From assembly GCA_937894465.1 (NCBI GenBank), contig CALCRE010000251.1, forward strand, positions 1 to 13,508: a DNA stretch of 13,508 nucleotides. The letters are read 5' to 3'. Position 1 is the first letter of the stretch. Each line of letters starts with the position of its first letter. Positions 1-6,565 of the stretch are shown here, piece after piece. This stretch comes from an uncultured Clostridia bacterium (GTDB taxonomy: Bacteria > Bacillota > Clostridia > JAAYHZ01). Below the pieces are notes generated by a model that saw nothing but the letters and a program-made list of their open reading frames with translations, did not search any database and was not told where the DNA came from. A program made the translations under genes and the position numbers.

Positions 1-281
1 CCTGCGGGAGGACCAATATAAAAGTGGAGGAAATCGCTGATTATTTAAAGTCTAAGAATTACAAGACCGATAGGAAAATAAAAGTGGCGGTGATGGGCTG
101 CGAGGTGAACGGACCCGGAGAAGCCAGGGAAGCGGACATTGGAATTGCAGGAGGGAAGAAGGATGCACTTTTGTTTTTCAAGGGAAAGCCCTCTTTTAAA
201 GTGGAATATGATATGATAAAAGAAGTATTGGATCAAGAAATATTAAAACTAATGAATCAAGAGGAACCTAGTGAGCGATAA
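1..281 (+). CDS. ispG: IspG (GcpE), 4-hydroxy-3-methylbut-2-enyl diphosphate synthase, C-terminal part
   Basis: This is the 3' end of the gene; the 5' part lies outside the window and the reading frame begins at position 3. IspG is the iron-sulfur enzyme of the MEP isoprenoid pathway that reductively converts MEcPP to HMBPP in the cytoplasm. The first visible residues are CGRTN, the end of the conserved CPxCGRT motif whose two cysteines bind the [4Fe-4S] cluster. Further on, MGCEVNGPGEA gives the third cluster cysteine and, seven residues later, the Glu that is the fourth ligand in structurally studied IspG. The protein ends with an ordinary charged tail (EEPSER). Its last 11 nt overlap the polC start, so the two are probably co-transcribed and translationally coupled, an arrangement common in Clostridia. 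Confidence 0.96.
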   Translation, partial: CGRTNIKVEEIADYLKSKNYKTDRKIKVAVMGCEVNGPGEAREADIGIAGGKKDALLFFKGKPSFKVEYDMIKEVLDQEILKLMNQEEPSER

Positions 282-3200
282 AATAACCGTTAGTAAATTC
301 TTAAATCTGGAAAAAGAAAAGAAAAACATGGCGGGCATATTCATACATAACATTACAGTGGAGTCTAAAACCGATTCGGTGACTCTTTCTTTGTATTCCA
401 ACGATTGGGTGGGTCTTGAAACCACCGAATACATACGAAAGCAAACTTGTAAAAAGTTCGGATTGGATGATATCAATGTCGAATGGTTCTATTCTGAAAA
501 ACCCGATGTGGAAACAGTGATTGGTAAAGACTTAAAATCAGTTTTAAGTGCTATGGAACAAGAATGTCCCTCTGTTTGCAATATTGTTAAGGATTGCTCG
601 TGGTCCGGTCACGGGAATACATTGTGTTTGGACTTTTCTGGCCTTAATGCCTCTTGTTGTAATTTCTTAAGATTTCGGAATATTGAAAAAATTATAAAGG
701 AATTTTTTAATCGTCGTTATCAAATGACACCGGTGTTAGAACTTATTTGGCCGAAAGAAAATGGCGAGCAAGAGACTGACGAAGCTTTTGAAAACTTAAA
801 AAAAGAAATCATAGAGCAAGAGGAAAATATCCCTCTTCCTGTTGCGCCTCCTAAACCGGACAAGCCGCCCTCGGAAAGAACTTCCACAGAAAACGGATCA
901 AAGGCCCGACCGAAAGGCAGAGGTCGAAACAAGACCGAAGAAGGTATGATATTCGGCAGGCAATTCAATGAAGGCCCGGTACCCATCGAATCCATCACCC
1001 CTGTCACCGGGACATGTGTGATCAAAGGTGAAATCATATCCTATGAGAGTATTGTGCTAAAAAGCGGCGACAAATGTATTGTCAAGTTTGCCGTCACCGA
1101 CTATACCGACTCGATCACTTGTAAGTTTTTTGTGGATATTAATGACGAAAGCTATTTCAAAGAATGCTTAGGTAAAGGGCAAGCTGTGTTTGTCAAGGGA
1201 AGTGCTCTTTATGATTCCTATGACCGGGACTTGTGTGTTAACATTTTCAGCATTGCTCCGGCTGCCAAGGAAAAAGAGAAAACCGATGACAGTGAAGTGA
1301 AAAGAGTGGAATTACATGCTCATACAAAAATGAGCGCCATGGATTCCGTATGCGATGCTTCGGATTTGGTTAAAACGGCTATTCGTTACGGACACAAGGC
1401 TGTTGCCATTACCGACCATGGTGTGGTGCAGGCATTTCCTGATGCCATGAACGCAAAGGAATACGCCAAGTCGGATATTAAAATCATTTATGGTGTGGAA
1501 GCATACCTGACCGATAGCATTGCTGACGTTACCGGTGGAGAAAGCTACCACTGCATTATTTTGGTTCAAAATCAAACGGGTTTGAAGAACTTGTACAAAA
1601 TGATTTCTCAGTCGCATCTCAACTTTTTTCACAAGCGTCCCAAAATACCCAGGGAAGTGCTTCTGAAATATAGGGAAGGGCTGATACTCGGCAGTGCATG
1701 TGAAGCGGGTGAGTTGTATCAAGCCATATTACATAAAAAAAGCCCTGAAGAAATCAGACAAATTGCCGAATTCTACGATTACCTTGAAATACAACCTACC
1801 GGAAACAATATGTTTATGGTTCGAAACGACACTTTAAACTCGGTGGAAGACATTGAGGACATCAACCGAACCATTGTGGATTTGGCCAAGGAAATGGGAA
1901 AGCTCGCTGTGGCCACCTGTGACGTTCACTTCTTGAAGGAAAGAGACAGTGTGTTCAGAAAATTGCTGATGGCAGGCCAAGGATACTCCGATGCAGAAAA
2001 CCAAGCTCCTTTGTATTTTAGAACAACGGATGAAATGTTGGCTGAGTTTCAATATTTAGGTGTGGATACAGCATACGAAACAGTGGTGACTAACACCAAC
2101 AAAATAGCGGACATGATCGATGAAATAAGGCCGATCCCCAAAGGAACCTATACCCCGGAAATTGAAGGGGCGGAAGAGGAACTTCAAACATCTTGTATGG
2201 AAAGAGCAAAAGAAGTATACGGGGATCCGGTTCCTAAAATTGTTACTGATCGCTTGGAACGGGAATTAAAAGCCATTATCGGTAATGGTTTTGCCGTGAT
2301 GTATATTATTGCACGAAAACTGGTGTTAAAGTCCGTAGCAGACGGATACATGGTAGGTTCAAGAGGTTCGGTGGGGTCGTCTTTTGCCGCTAATATGTGC
2401 GGTATCACCGAAGTAAACGCTTTGCCTCCCCATTATGTATGTAAAAAATGCAAGCACTCGGAGTTTATTCTTGACGGCTCTTTCGATTGTGGCTATGACA
2501 TGCCGGATAAAAATTGTCCGGTATGCGGCACCTTATACACAAAAGATGGTTTTGACATACCTTTTGAAACGTTCTTGGGATTCAACGGAGAGAAAGCACC
2601 GGATATCGACTTGAATTTTGCCGGGGAATACCAACCGGTAGCCCATAAATACACCGAAGAGCTTTTCGGGGAAGGGTATACTTTCCGAGCGGGTACCATC
2701 GGCACCCTTGCCGAGAAAACTGCAATGGGCTTTGTAAAAGGATATTATGACGAGAGAGGTCTCAACGTTAAGAAAGCTGAAATGAACCGTTTGATCGAAG
2801 GTTGTACCGGGGTGCGAAGAACAACCGGGCAACATCCCGGAGGTATTGTCGTTGTCCCGAAAGCGTACGAGGTGTATGACTTTTGTCCCGTACAACATCC
2901 GGCGGATGATCGTGAGAGCGATATCATCACCACGCACTTTGACTTCCACTCCATCCACGATACCATCTTGAAGCTGGATATATTGGGACATGATGATCCT
3001 ACCACCATCAAGATGTTGGAGGATCTGACAGGTGTCGATGCCAAAGATATCCCTTTAAATGATCAAAAAGTGCTGTCTTTATTTACTAGTACGGAAGTCC
3101 TGGGAGTCAAACCGGAAGATATCGACAGTAAGACAGGAACATTGGGCTTACCGGAGAACGGTACTGAATTTGTACGAGGTGTTTTGATCGACACCCAGCC

Positions 3201-4023
3201 TAAAATGGTATCGGATTTGATTAGAATCATGGGATTGACACATGGTACCGATGTGTGGTTGAATAATGCACAAAAACTGATCCTTGAAAACGGATTCAAG
3301 CTCAGCGGAGTCATATGCAATCGTGATGATATTATGAATTACCTGATTAAGCAGGGTCTTGAGTCTTTCGACGCATTTGACATTATGGAAAAAGTCAGAA
3401 AGGGAAAAGGGCTGACTGAAAAACAAGAAACCATTATGCGTGAGAAGAATGTTCCGGATTGGTATATTGACTCTTGTAAAAAGATCAAATACATGTTTCC
3501 GAAAGCCCATGCCGCCGCATATGCCATGATGGCATTAAGAATCGGTTGGTTTAAGGTGTATCATCCTGTTGCTTTTTACACTGCGTATTTTTCTATCAGG
3601 GGAACCGATTTTGATTCGATGATTATGACCAAGGGCAAGGATAAGGCCAAAACCGTTTATCATGAAATGAAGAAAAGAAATAATAATGACTTGACTCAAA
3701 AGGAAAAAGGTGTACAGAACCTTTTGGCGATCGTCATTGAAATGTATGAACGGGGAATCGAAATTTTACCTGTGGATTTATATAAGTCCGAGGCTACCCG
3801 CTTTGTCATTGAAGACGGAAAGATTCGCCCTTCGTTAAATTCATTAGGCGGGGTAGGGGACAATGCGGCTTTGAGTATCGTAGAAGCTAGAAAAAAAGGT
3901 ACATTCATGTCGGTGGAGGATTTAAGACTATCCTCGAAAGTAGGCAAGCAAATCATAGAAACCTTAAAAAGCTACGGTTGTTTGGACGGAATGCCTGATA
4001 CCAGCCAAATGACTATATTTTAA
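271..4023 (+). CDS. polC: DNA polymerase III PolC, lacking the DnaQ-like 3'-5' exonuclease domain
   Basis: This is the Gram-positive-type replicative polymerase, 1250 aa against about 1430-1440 in Bacillus PolC. The GTG start follows GAGGA at 261-265 and overlaps ispG. Domain order: N-terminal domain (about 1-165), charged/proline-rich linker (about 170-235), OB fold (about 245-330), PHP domain (about 347-560), then polymerase. In the polymerase part I see GSRGSVGSS (696-704), a four-Cys zinc module (C724, C727, C749, C752), palm aspartates D778 and D780 (PDIDLNF) and D903 (KLDILGHDD), and RTTGQHPGG. The C-terminal SQMTIF fits a beta-clamp binding motif. The oddity is inside PHP: YGVEAYL (407-413) is followed after about a dozen residues by ESYHCIIL (424-431). 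In usual PolC roughly 190 residues of proofreading exonuclease lie between these two points, and no exonuclease motif (the D-x-E of Exo I) is present. PHP metal-ligand candidates are all there: H349, H351, D358, H383, E410, H427, C477, D551, H553. Confidence 0.97.
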   Translation: MSDKITVSKFLNLEKEKKNMAGIFIHNITVESKTDSVTLSLYSNDWVGLETTEYIRKQTCKKFGLDDINVEWFYSEKPDVETVIGKDLKSVLSAMEQECPSVCNIVKDCSWSGHGNTLCLDFSGLNASCCNFLRFRNIEKIIKEFFNRRYQMTPVLELIWPKENGEQETDEAFENLKKEIIEQEENIPLPVAPPKPDKPPSERTSTENGSKARPKGRGRNKTEEGMIFGRQFNEGPVPIESITPVTGTCVIKGEIISYESIVLKSGDKCIVKFAVTDYTDSITCKFFVDINDESYFKECLGKGQAVFVKGSALYDSYDRDLCVNIFSIAPAAKEKEKTDDSEVKRVELHAHTKMSAMDSVCDASDLVKTAIRYGHKAVAITDHGVVQAFPDAMNAKEYAKSDIKIIYGVEAYLTDSIADVTGGESYHCIILVQNQTGLKNLYKMISQSHLNFFHKRPKIPREVLLKYREGLILGSACEAGELYQAILHKKSPEEIRQIAEFYDYLEIQPTGNNMFMVRNDTLNSVEDIEDINRTIVDLAKEMGKLAVATCDVHFLKERDSVFRKLLMAGQGYSDAENQAPLYFRTTDEMLAEFQYLGVDTAYETVVTNTNKIADMIDEIRPIPKGTYTPEIEGAEEELQTSCMERAKEVYGDPVPKIVTDRLERELKAIIGNGFAVMYIIARKLVLKSVADGYMVGSRGSVGSSFAANMCGITEVNALPPHYVCKKCKHSEFILDGSFDCGYDMPDKNCPVCGTLYTKDGFDIPFETFLGFNGEKAPDIDLNFAGEYQPVAHKYTEELFGEGYTFRAGTIGTLAEKTAMGFVKGYYDERGLNVKKAEMNRLIEGCTGVRRTTGQHPGGIVVVPKAYEVYDFCPVQHPADDRESDIITTHFDFHSIHDTILKLDILGHDDPTTIKMLEDLTGVDAKDIPLNDQKVLSLFTSTEVLGVKPEDIDSKTGTLGLPENGTEFVRGVLIDTQPKMVSDLIRIMGLTHGTDVWLNNAQKLILENGFKLSGVICNRDDIMNYLIKQGLESFDAFDIMEKVRKGKGLTEKQETIMREKNVPDWYIDSCKKIKYMFPKAHAAAYAMMALRIGWFKVYHPVAFYTAYFSIRGTDFDSMIMTKGKDKAKTVYHEMKKRNNNDLTQKEKGVQNLLAIVIEMYERGIEILPVDLYKSEATRFVIEDGKIRPSLNSLGGVGDNAALSIVEARKKGTFMSVEDLRLSSKVGKQIIETLKSYGCLDGMPDTSQMTIF

Positions 4024-4045
4024 TTCGGTACAACTTACAAAATGA

Positions 4046-4075
4046 AAGGATCTTGAACTTTTGTTCAGGATCCTT
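4046..4075. terminator. Hairpin after polC, possibly a bidirectional terminator
   Basis: Arms 4046-4058 and 4063-4075 form a 13-bp stem with one G-U wobble around a TTTT loop. It lies 23 nt after the polC stop on the plus strand and 10 nt after the hicA remnant stop on the minus strand. On the plus strand the trailing tract is weak (TGTAAAACATTTT). On the minus strand it is better (TCATTTTG, directly after the CTT of the stem). It therefore may end transcripts from both sides, and it separates the ispG-polC unit from what follows. Termination efficiency cannot be judged from sequence. Confidence 0.65.
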
Positions 4076-4085
4076 GTAAAACATT

Positions 4086-4203
4086 TTACTGTTTCAAAGA
4101 TTCATCAATGTCTATATTTGCCTGCTCTAAAATACTTTTCAAAGTACCCCTAGCTATTGTTTCTTGATTCTCGAGGAGTTAAAATCGGATATTTATTCCC
4201 CAT
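4086..4203 (-). pseudogene. hicA: Remnant of a HicA-type mRNA interferase toxin gene (internal deletion and frameshift)
   Basis: Read on the minus strand from an ATG at 4203, the DNA encodes MGNKYPILTPRE and then runs into a stop after 18 codons. In a second frame the same short stretch encodes ETIARGTLKSILEQANIDI and, after a few more residues (DESLKQ), a stop at 4086-4088. The first string resembles the N-terminus of HicA toxins (MGxKxPxLTPKE) and the second their C-terminus (xIxxGTLxxILxQAxI). The middle, including the GSH-type segment with the catalytic His, is missing. Total length is 118 nt, so the two ends are also out of frame. Intact HicA is about 60-85 aa. No hicB antitoxin is visible in the window. 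I infer a toxin gene that decayed by internal deletion; recognition rests on family memory of short motifs. Confidence 0.72.
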
Positions 4204-4263
4204 TATATGGCTACCTCTAATAGCAAAAAATCAATCTTTGCCATACGCAATATTACTATCACT

Positions 4264-4641
4264 TTAATTACCGGTTCGAAGTTCCTTAGCTCCTGTGTCC
4301 ATATAATGTGTAGCGTAGGCTTTCTCGATGGTCTCGTTTCCGGATTTGCTGAATCGAAGTTTTTGTTTGTTGCCTTTTCCGTATTGTCGGTAAAAAGTCC
4401 AAGATGCTTTCAGATTGTTCTTTGCGGCAAATGTGCGTATCTCTCGCATAATGTTTGACAGCTTGCTTAAGTTTGCCTGACACACCTTTTCCAGGAAGGG
4501 TACCCTTCCGGCTCTCCAGTCTTCATAATCCTTTTTGGATAAGACGCCAATATCCATAAGAACATCCACCGGGGCGGCATAACCTTTTTCGAAGATATTT
4601 TTGTTCATAGCGTATTGTACTTTTTCTGTCATGTTTTTCAT
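4264..4641 (-). CDS. Uncharacterised 125-aa protein
   Basis: I do not recognise a named function. The ATG at 4641 is preceded by AAAAGG (minus-strand reading of 4651-4656), a reasonable ribosome binding site; a second ATG three codons in (4632) is a possible alternative start. The product is basic and soluble, with no signal peptide or membrane segment. Notable strings are APVDVLMDIGVLSKKDYEDW (23-42), GRVPFLEKVC (45-54), NLSKLSNIMREIRTFA (57-72) and a C-terminal basic stretch LRFSKSGNETIEKAYATHY (95-113). It resembles, from memory, a family of short unannotated clostridial proteins, which supports it being a real gene. It lies just downstream of the terminator of the glycosidase-like gene, with only 16 nt between the T run and its start, so no room is left for a separate promoter after that terminator. 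No enzymatic motif is evident. Confidence 0.75.
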   Translation of the reverse strand: MKNMTEKVQYAMNKNIFEKGYAAPVDVLMDIGVLSKKDYEDWRAGRVPFLEKVCQANLSKLSNIMREIRTFAAKNNLKASWTFYRQYGKGNKQKLRFSKSGNETIEKAYATHYMDTGAKELRTGN

Positions 4642-4657
4642 TGTTCATTTCCTTTTG

Positions 4658-4687
4658 AAAAAGAGAGTGTCCTGTTTGGACACTCTC
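4658..4687 (-). terminator. Intrinsic terminator of the glycosidase-like gene
   Basis: A perfect 10-bp stem (GAGAGTGTCC at 4663-4672 pairing with 4678-4687) with a 5-nt loop is followed, on the minus strand, by TTTTT (4658-4662). It sits about 40 nt beyond the stop of the 345-aa gene. The 125-aa ORF starts 16 nt further on, so this hairpin is also in a position to attenuate that gene. Confidence 0.88.
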
Positions 4688-4724
4688 GGTTTTTGTTGTG
4701 ATTTGAATTGATTTGCTGTTCCGG

Positions 4725-5762
4725 TCACTTGATCAATTTCCGGAAGCCTTGTAATTGATTATCCCGATCCCGGTCTTGAACTCTTCTCATGGCATCTCCT
4801 GCGACTTTCCATGCTAACTCCGGATTGGCGCAACGGTAAGAGTTTGATTCGGCGCCTCTGTAGCTCCAGAAAAGGATAGTTCTGGCACCGGCGTCATATG
4901 CCGCATCGGTGGCATAGATGATTTCCTCTTCTCTTCCTGCAGGAATTCCAAAGCCTTGTATCCAAATGTTATGATCTTTTTTGAATGTTTCACAAATGTC
5001 GATGTTTCTCTTGGTTCCCTTGTACACATATTCGTAAGGCGTCATAGTCTTGTTGCCGATCCAGTAAGGATCCGAGCCGATATTATGTAGGGTGGGTAAA
5101 CTGCATATCGCATCAATGTTTTTCAAGTTGATGCCGATTTGATCACCCAACATCACACAAACCGTATTGGTCATTTCCTTGGAAGCACTGTACTCGGTGA
5201 CATGCTTGAAATATTCCACAATCGTGTTTAACCGAAATTCTTCAACTTCCTTGGTGTAGGTTCCCGGTATTTCGAATCCGTAACGATCCTTGAATTTCTT
5301 TTTGCACACAGAACAACAACAAGTCCATTTGGTAGGTTTCCCGTCAACCATGTCCCTGGCCACCAAATGAGGCTCGTCCCAGAATATGATTCTTCCGCCG
5401 CAGTCGTACACCACATCAATCCATTCTCGGGTGAACTTCCGGAAGTCTTCGTTGTTGTAACATGCACGAACCGGATCATTTGTCCCGTCGGAGTATACTT
5501 GATGTGCATCGGGGTAATAAGCCAAAAAGTGGGATTTATCACCCGGAGGGCCTCCGATCCCCCAATTATCCACCCATAGTTCCAAGCCTTTGTCCAGAGT
5601 CATTTGAAATATGTCTTTCATGACCTTGTGATGTCTGTCCCAATCGTTATGCGAGAACATGTGAACAACCAAATTGAAATTATGATTGATGATGTCGTTC
5701 AAATCTTCTTCAACATGCTTTAAAATACGATTGCCATGATATGCTACGCCGAGCTTTAACAT
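4725..5762 (-). CDS. Glycoside hydrolase-like TIM-barrel protein, uncharacterised (345 aa)
   Basis: The ATG at 5762 has a perfect AGGAGG (5771-5776, minus strand) 8 nt upstream. The product has no signal peptide and is probably cytoplasmic. The sequence looks like a (beta/alpha)8 barrel of the glycosidase type: alternating short hydrophobic strands and amphipathic helices, LWVDNWGIGG (62-71), FWDEPH (127-132) with paired acids D129/E130 at the end of a strand, GSDPYW (229-234), IQGFGIP (268-274), and FWSYRGAE (298-305) near the end. A cysteine cluster, CCCSVC (148-153), follows the FWDEPH strand and may bind a metal. The family seems to be one usually annotated only as hypothetical or GH-like; I cannot assign a substrate or confirm catalytic residues. 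It is monocistronic, oriented against the flanking operons, with its own promoter and terminator, suggesting insertion into the polC-rimP junction. Confidence 0.88.
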   Translation of the reverse strand: MLKLGVAYHGNRILKHVEEDLNDIINHNFNLVVHMFSHNDWDRHHKVMKDIFQMTLDKGLELWVDNWGIGGPPGDKSHFLAYYPDAHQVYSDGTNDPVRACYNNEDFRKFTREWIDVVYDCGGRIIFWDEPHLVARDMVDGKPTKWTCCCSVCKKKFKDRYGFEIPGTYTKEVEEFRLNTIVEYFKHVTEYSASKEMTNTVCVMLGDQIGINLKNIDAICSLPTLHNIGSDPYWIGNKTMTPYEYVYKGTKRNIDICETFKKDHNIWIQGFGIPAGREEEIIYATDAAYDAGARTILFWSYRGAESNSYRCANPELAWKVAGDAMRRVQDRDRDNQLQGFRKLIK

Positions 5763-5812
5763 TTTTTTAGCCTCCTGTAAAACTGTTCAAAAACGTATCA
5801 GATATTAATTGC

Positions 5813-5841
5813 AATATATCATAACAAAATAAGGATGTAAA
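5813..5841 (-). promoter_or_regulatory. Sigma-A-type promoter for the glycosidase-like gene
   Basis: On the minus strand TTTACA (5836-5841) and TATATT (5813-5818) are separated by exactly 17 nt, and the element ends about 50 nt before the ATG at 5762. The boxes match the TTGACA/TATAAT consensus at four and five positions. No clear operator is seen next to it, although the AT-rich leader 5777-5812 could hold one. Confidence 0.65.
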
Positions 5842-5855
5842 CGGCATTGTAGCAT

Positions 5856-5883
5856 TTGTGAGGAACTTACCATATAATATAAT
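5856..5883 (+). promoter_or_regulatory. Possible upstream promoter P1 for the rimP operon
   Basis: TTGTGA (5856-5861) and TATAAT (5878-5883) are 16 nt apart. The -10 is perfect and the -35 is weak. A second overlapping TATAAT lies at 5873-5878. It is back-to-back with the minus-strand promoter, so the two RNA polymerases would compete for nearby DNA. This is the least certain of the three rightward candidates. Confidence 0.35.
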
Positions 5884-5914
5884 GGAATTATGTGAAGATT
5901 TTTATTGTAAGCAC

Positions 5915-5943
5915 TTGAAAATACATGAAAATTTCAGTATACT
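5915..5943 (+). promoter_or_regulatory. Sigma-A-type promoter P2 for the rimP operon
   Basis: TTGAAA (5915-5920), a 17-nt spacer, then TATACT (5938-5943). Both boxes are close to consensus. It would give a leader of roughly 120 nt ahead of rimP that includes the hairpin at 6015-6036. Confidence 0.65.
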
Positions 5944-5954
5944 GTAATTGTCGA

Positions 5955-5983
5955 TTGATTTATTTTAATCAACTTGATATAAT
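5955..5983 (+). promoter_or_regulatory. Sigma-A-type promoter P3 for the rimP operon
   Basis: TTGATT (5955-5960), a 17-nt spacer, then a perfect TATAAT (5978-5983). It is only 40 nt downstream of P2, so the operon seems to have tandem promoters. A start near 5990 would place the hairpin at 6015-6036 about 25 nt into the transcript. Confidence 0.7.
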
Positions 5984-6014
5984 GTTGCGGAGTTGTTATA
6001 TTGTAGGTATTAAC

Positions 6015-6036
6015 AAGAGTGGGAATTCCCACTCTT
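6015..6036 (+). promoter_or_regulatory. Perfect leader hairpin upstream of rimP, candidate NusA-linked attenuator
   Basis: AAGAGTGGG (6015-6023) pairs perfectly with CCCACTCTT (6028-6036) around AATT; the whole element is a 22-nt perfect palindrome. The stem runs into a short, interrupted U tract (CUCUUUCCAUUAU), giving a weak intrinsic terminator of the kind expected to need NusA. It lies between the promoters and rimP. From memory, the B. subtilis ylxS-nusA operon is autoregulated by NusA through leader termination. The same logic here is an inference. As an AT-centred DNA palindrome it could instead be a protein-binding site. Confidence 0.6.
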
Positions 6037-6070
6037 TCCATTATGATAGGTATTTTATCGGAGGTTTTTA

Positions 6071-6538
6071 ATGGCGAAAGGAAAAATTGCATCCATTGTA
6101 TATGATATGGCCAAACCGATTGTGGAGGAATTCGGTTTTGATTTGGTGGACGTGGAATTTAAAAAAGAAGGCCCCACACGGATACTCTGCGTCATTATTG
6201 ACAAGGCAGGAGGGATCACTGTCGAGGACACTCACGTTGTTGCCACCCGTCTCAATCCTTTGTTGGACGAAAAGGATGATTTGATTGAAGGCAGCTACCG
6301 GTTTCAAGTATCATCCCCCGGTTTGGATCGGCCCTTAAAAACCGAAAGCGATTTTAAAAGGTATAAAGGCACTCGCATAGAAGTGAGGCTTTACACAAAA
6401 ATAGGTGACAATAAATCATTTGAAGGAATATTGGAAAATTACGATAACGGAGATATCACCATTACCGACGATGAAGGAAAGTCTTTGACCTTTGAGAAGG
6501 ACAATGTAAGTATCGTTAAGCGGGTTATAGTTTTTTGA
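6071..6538 (+). CDS. rimP: Ribosome maturation factor RimP
   Basis: The 155-aa product has the usual RimP length. RimP is a cytoplasmic factor that assists late assembly of the 30S subunit, acting around S12 and the central pseudoknot region. Visible hallmarks are the N-terminal domain with FGFDLVDVEF and LCVIIDKAGGITVEDTHVVA, the very conserved VSSPGLDRPLKTESDF (about 80-95), and a C-terminal Sm-like barrel (KGTRIEVRL through FEGILENYDNGDITITD). GGAGG at 6060-6064 lies 6 nt before the ATG. It opens the rimP-nusA operon, 27 nt before nusA, and is the first gene after the tandem promoters and leader hairpin. Confidence 0.97.
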   Translation: MAKGKIASIVYDMAKPIVEEFGFDLVDVEFKKEGPTRILCVIIDKAGGITVEDTHVVATRLNPLLDEKDDLIEGSYRFQVSSPGLDRPLKTESDFKRYKGTRIEVRLYTKIGDNKSFEGILENYDNGDITITDDEGKSLTFEKDNVSIVKRVIVF

Positions 6539-6565
6539 GGTTTGGTTGGAGGTAAATTAAGAAAT

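Noticed and set aside
4024..4263. Search for insertion sequence ends or target duplications around the islet
   Set aside because: No inverted or direct repeats of useful length were found besides the terminator-like hairpin, and no transposase reading frame is present.
4207..4458. Plus-strand open frame of 83 aa
   Set aside because: It is antisense to the 125-aa minus-strand gene, which has the better ribosome binding site and a protein-like sequence.
4264..4641. 125-aa gene considered as a trans-acting replacement exonuclease for PolC
   Set aside because: It has none of the DEDD-type exonuclease motifs, is too short and is transcribed separately from polC.
6542..6565. Upstream TTG start for nusA
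   Set aside because: The eight extra codons contain the ribosome binding site, and the ATG at 6566 gives the conserved NusA N-terminus.
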